A stretch of 64,000 bases of DNA, taken from Rhynochetos jubatus. Lineage: Eukaryota; Chordata; Aves; Eurypygiformes; Rhynochetidae. The position numbers were made by a program, and so were the translations under genes. The DNA is taken from positions 41,552,118 to 41,616,117 of the forward strand of contig CM050653.1 of the NCBI GenBank assembly GCA_027574665.1. The letters are read 5' to 3'. Shown in pieces: positions 60,421 to 64,000 of the stretch. The notes beneath the pieces are model-generated. The model was not told the origin of the DNA. It was given only the letters and a program-made list of their open reading frames with translations, and ran no database searches. How positions within the stretch are numbered: the first letter of the stretch is position 1; each line of letters opens with the position of its first letter.

Positions 60421-60526
60421 AAAAAGAATCCAACAAAAATCAGCAGCTAACCCACAACAACCTCAAATAAAACACAACCCCTACCTAAACTTCCGCCAAC
60501 AAAAACTAACACCCAACCTCCATTTC
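60421..60526. repeat. A/C-rich, nearly G-free tract
   Basis: About 100 bases with only a handful of G and T, made of irregular CCAACAAAA and CCTAC-type words rather than a simple unit. It ends in CCTCCATTTCAG, which resembles a splice acceptor. Such strand bias also occurs in mitochondrial light-strand sequence, but no mitochondrial gene could be recognised. Confidence 0.45.
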
Positions 60527-62319
60527 AGTCCAGCCACTCCTAATGAATTGATATGTTGTTTCATCCAAATCACGTGAAAGCTAAAAGTTAACATTTCTTG
60601 CCAGCAGAGACAGGCATTTGCGGTTCCACTGCTTTTATTACAGATTTCCCAGAGTTATTTGCTACATACTGTGATCCTGCAAACACTTGGTTCCACTAGA
60701 GATTTTACTCACAGAAATTATTCTGTTCAGAAGAGGTTTCCTCCAGCACGTAAAGTTACGTGCACACCTCCATGTTTGCAAAAACAGATATCAGAGCAGT
60801 ATGAGGCACCACAATAACAAACACTGTTATAGGCAATTAGCCATATGCAGCCGATTTAATCTACCGCTATAAACCTTGAGCACTACAACAAGAAAGTAAT
60901 TGGAATTAATTTGGACACTGTTTTCCTAAATATTTCAAGTAATTATTTTACAGTAATCAGAACATCAGTTCTGATGAAGAATATTATCTTGTGTACTGCA
61001 TGAAATCAGGAAGGTATTTTGTTCTATTAATGTAGTCATATTTCTTTCTTGCATGTGTGGAGAGTAGCATCAAGTTGTGTCTCCTCCCCAGAGTTGTTTG
61101 GTTTTCTGTTTGTGTAACCTTTAATTGTGGTTTGATTCACCCTGAAATACCAAAACTTTGTTCTTCAAGGGGAACACCACAGAAGTAAGTTGAAAGTGCA
61201 TCACAAGAGCTGGTCTCCTGTTTTCATATGTTTAAATGGAAACATCTTTAAAATCCAACAACCTGCACACCTCTGTTCTACAAACTAAGATATCATTAAT
61301 GTAAAAAGTACCAGGTATGACGTGCTTAACATGAGAGAACACAAGCATTATTTAACTTCCTCCTGAGCTACCATGCAGGGAGAAATTTTTTCTAACGTTT
61401 TGAATCAAAAATTCTGGACAGTAGAAGATAATTGTGGAATAAAGTTCAACTCAATGCCGTATTGCAAACCCTTCAACATAATGACTGTATCATTAGGGAT
61501 CACCTACTGCATCACAGTGCGCAAGGGAATAGACAGTATGAATCTGTGAGGTGGCCACTTCAAGAATGTGTCTACTGAACATGTGAACTGAAACTTCTAT
61601 TCGAAAGAGTTCGAGACATACAACATGTGTTGTTTTCCATCATATCCTTCCCAAGTGTTCTTTAAAGGCATAGTAAGCACAAACAAAATTGGACAAAATT
61701 TGTACCTTCTCTTCTATATATTGGTTTAAGGTGAAATTGCTCAAGTCATCTGATATCCACTGTTAAAATTACAAAGGTCACTTAAAAACACTTCACTTAC
61801 ACACGGCAACAACAGCCACATGGAGGGTAGGACCAAGGGAAGACCCCAGGGTGCTGTGCACAGAGAAGCAATCTCCCTGCTCAGGCCCAGCTACAGAGCT
61901 GTGGCAGAAACCACTCTTAAGAACCCCATCCCACTGCACCCCACATTTTCTGACTACTCAGCAGACTCGGGAAAGATGCAAGCGGTGCAGAATAAACCCT
62001 TAACCTACATCAAAGTTGCAGTATCAATAGATCATTTCAAGAGCTTGCAGGCAGGCGGTCGATCAGCACTTACACCGCAGACAAAGCTCGACCTGGTCGT
62101 TCCTGGAAAGTTATTTGATAACTGCTGTTAAAATGGAGATAGTTCCTGAAGGAAGCACTTCAGCTGCAAGTGATACCACTTGCAAGATAAAGGAACCTTT
62201 CCCATTGCCCACACTGATCCCAAACTGATGTGAATTTATTGTCTCACGGCACACAAAGGATTCAAGCCATTTCTGTTTCTGCCTGCGGGAAGCTGAGGGT
62301 GCAGGGGAATGCAAGTGGG
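60527..62319. other. Unique noncoding DNA, no gene seen
   Basis: No recognised repeats. A 103-codon plus frame at 61820-62131 lacks any domain or splice support. Confidence 0.55.
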
Positions 62320-62785
62320 TGCCCAGGGTTAGGAGGGAAGTGAGATTCTGGTGGGAATTAGCTCAGCGCAGGGGAACCAGGCACCATTCCCCTGCTTCTG
62401 GCAGGCAATAAGCCAAGGTGGGAAGCCTGCTGAGGGACAGCGGGCACCGAGAGCCGCTGAGTCAAAGAAGGGATTTCCTGGGAGACCAGCCTGGTTGGGG
62501 CCACTCAAACTTTTCAGCTTTTCCATGGCGTTACAGAAAACAAAAGCTTCTGGTATAAGTTTGTCTTATTCTGTCTTCCAGGCCAGCCTTTGGGCTGGCC
62601 ACTGCTAGTCCTGTAATGCAAAACAGCCATCGGAGCAGACAGGCGGAGTCTCTCACTGCCTGCCCGACTCCGTGCTACACGTATGCTGCCATCCTCATCT
62701 ACTATCTCTACTACTAGGTGCACAGACTTGTACAAAACACAGCTTTTGCCCAGTTCCAGTTGCTGCCTGTATGTTTTAAATAAAC
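62320..62785. other. GC-richer patch, no gene recognised
   Basis: 62320-62520 is GC-richer, with frames open on both strands (62351-62608 plus, 62329-62526 minus) and no domain. The words TAGCTCAGCGC near 62359 recall a tRNA A box, but no matching B box lies at the right distance. Confidence 0.4.
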
Positions 62786-62862
62786 ATGAAACTTGGGACT
62801 TAAACCCAAGTAACCGGTGTGCAGAATTCTTGCTTAGTTAAACCAATGGAGTTACCATGTAA
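62786..62862 (-). mobile_element. tRNA-like relic (tRNA pseudogene or tRNA-derived SINE head)
   Basis: On the minus strand a tRNA-like D-arm phrase (GGTAACTCCATTGGTTTAAC) is followed, at about tRNA spacing, by a perfect T-arm-like hairpin, TTGGG-TTTAAGT-CCCAA (62809-62793): five paired bases with a seven-base loop, as in a real tRNA. The acceptor stem does not pair and the anticodon arm is not convincing, so it is not a working tRNA gene. The 5' head of a MIR-type or other tRNA-derived SINE is the best reading. Confidence 0.3.
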
Positions 62863-64000
62863 TTTCCAAGTTGAGAGCTTAATAATTATATCCCTAGCGT
62901 TGGCGTTCACTCAAGGCCTCCCACATTGCTCAGAGCACAATTCACCCAATGGAAAACAGTCTGCATTTCTGGGCATTTAGGAAATATATACTTTTATCTC
63001 AGAAATTTTTGTACTCGGATGAATTTGACCAACAGTAATTGGATTTAGATAAGCAACGCTGAGGGTCTTTTAACCCTGTGAATGAATATATAAATAGCAT
63101 AACTGGGTTTATTTTGTTTAAAGCAGACTCTATTAGGAAAAAGATGGATTTTGGGAGGGGAAAAAAAAAGTCCACATTATGAAAGCCTAAAGTACAGATG
63201 GAAATGCTGCTGGGTTTCTTGGAGAGATGTTATTCCTATAATACACTGCCAGATGAACCTGACATCCAAATACACACAAAAGAGAAATTCACTCAGAAAG
63301 AAAGTTCTGATTTGCATGATCATTTCTGGGCATTTCATGCATGACATTTTCAGTGCTTCTATTTTTTCTCAAAAATACAACATATTAGTCTTCTATCCAT
63401 TAAACAAAGACTGAGCTGCTTTCTTGTATTTTTTCTGTATATTGCTTTTAATTAAAAAAGGAAATGTTAAGACTAAGACTTTTATTCACAGAGAAATACA
63501 ACAACAAAATTCCTGCCATTCAGATGACCTTCTGTTTTCACAGAACAGCACTTGGCTTGGGGAACAAACAGAGGGAGGCAGTTGCAGGGAACCTATGGTG
63601 TACTGGATTAACAAGACTGTACTTCTGTAAGCATTTAACGTTCAGCTGCTCTGTCTTCACAACTTCAGCCTAGCTCTCAAGTTCATAAGAATCATTCCTT
63701 CACTAAATATAATACAAGTTAGTACAGCGATTTAGAGTAACAACCTGTCCAAGAATTTCAAAAACACCACAGAAAAGGGGAGGGGGGCTTCTTATATCCC
63801 TTGGTTGTACATCTGAAATGACCCTGGAATTCCAGAAGGGCTCCTGAGCCATTAGTACTGAATTCTGTAAGGGAGGGTGTTGCTCAGCAATTCTGAAACT
63901 CAAGCCATGTATTTCCATTCTAATGACGACGTTAGGAGCTCTGTATTAAGCAGACAGTAATGAATATTGTAGCATCCATGAGGAGTGAATTTTCAAGCAA
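62863..64000. other. Unique noncoding DNA, no gene seen
   Basis: AT-rich sequence with an A-rich run near 63161-63169 and no recognised repeat, RNA gene or exon. Frames at 63151-63414 and 63424-63673 are chance. Confidence 0.55.

Noticed and set aside
60421-60526. Nuclear mitochondrial insert (NUMT)
   Set aside because: Composition is suggestive but no mitochondrial gene, tRNA or rRNA phrase could be recognised; kept only as a compositional finding.
62355-62400. tRNA gene from the A-box-like TAGCTCAGCGC
   Set aside because: No B box at the right distance and no cloverleaf.
1-64000. CRISPR array, operon, prophage or other prokaryotic system
   Set aside because: No regularly spaced repeats, no dense gene packing, and clear bird-type CR1 and LTR elements.

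Overview
The window reads as nuclear DNA of a bird, most likely from an intron or a gene-poor intergenic region. The main evidence is the repeats. There are five pieces of chicken-repeat-1 (CR1) LINE retrotransposon, three of them with the CR1 3' end and one coding for the CR1 C-terminal block. There is a roughly 1 kb solo LTR of an endogenous-retrovirus type common in birds, and a few worn MIR-like SINE relics. Recognised dispersed repeats cover only about 7-8 % of the window, which suits a bird and is far below a mammal. I saw nothing prokaryotic: no operon-like gene packing, no CRISPR array and no rRNA. The species cannot be named.

Layout. 1-9412 is unique, mostly AT-rich noncoding DNA, with a GC-rich patch at 870-1620 and a possible minus-strand transcript end near 2604. 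9413-10400 is the minus-oriented solo LTR, followed by a short plus-strand CR1 tail (10648-10772). 10773-18875 is unique sequence with a C16 run (15444-15459), a MIR-like relic and a TA/CA microsatellite. 18876-19310 is the best preserved CR1 (minus strand). 19311-44220 is unique sequence with several AT-rich blocks that resemble conserved noncoding elements, three more MIR-like relics (two of them in opposite orientation at 35.8-36.0 kb), an A26 run and one possible exon. 44221-46880 holds a minus-strand CR1 tail followed by an old plus-strand CR1 with endonuclease and reverse-transcriptase remnants. 46881-54089 is unique, with a possible terminal coding exon at 53546-53686. 54090-55590 is another old plus-strand CR1. 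55591-64000 is unique, with a C-rich block, a likely conserved element at 57.5-58.1 kb, a strong G-quadruplex motif and a tRNA-like relic.

No protein-coding gene is recognised with confidence. The open reading frames of 60-165 codons are what chance gives in this much DNA; most have no family resemblance, no splice-site support and no consistent strand. Two short reading frames flanked by splice-like signals (34869-35152 and 53546-53686) are recorded as weak exon candidates. There is no set of genes working together here. Any function is more likely to be regulatory (conserved noncoding blocks) or to be an intron of a large gene whose exons lie elsewhere. I found no convincing new biological system. 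Conservation statements rest on how the sequence looks, since no alignment could be run.
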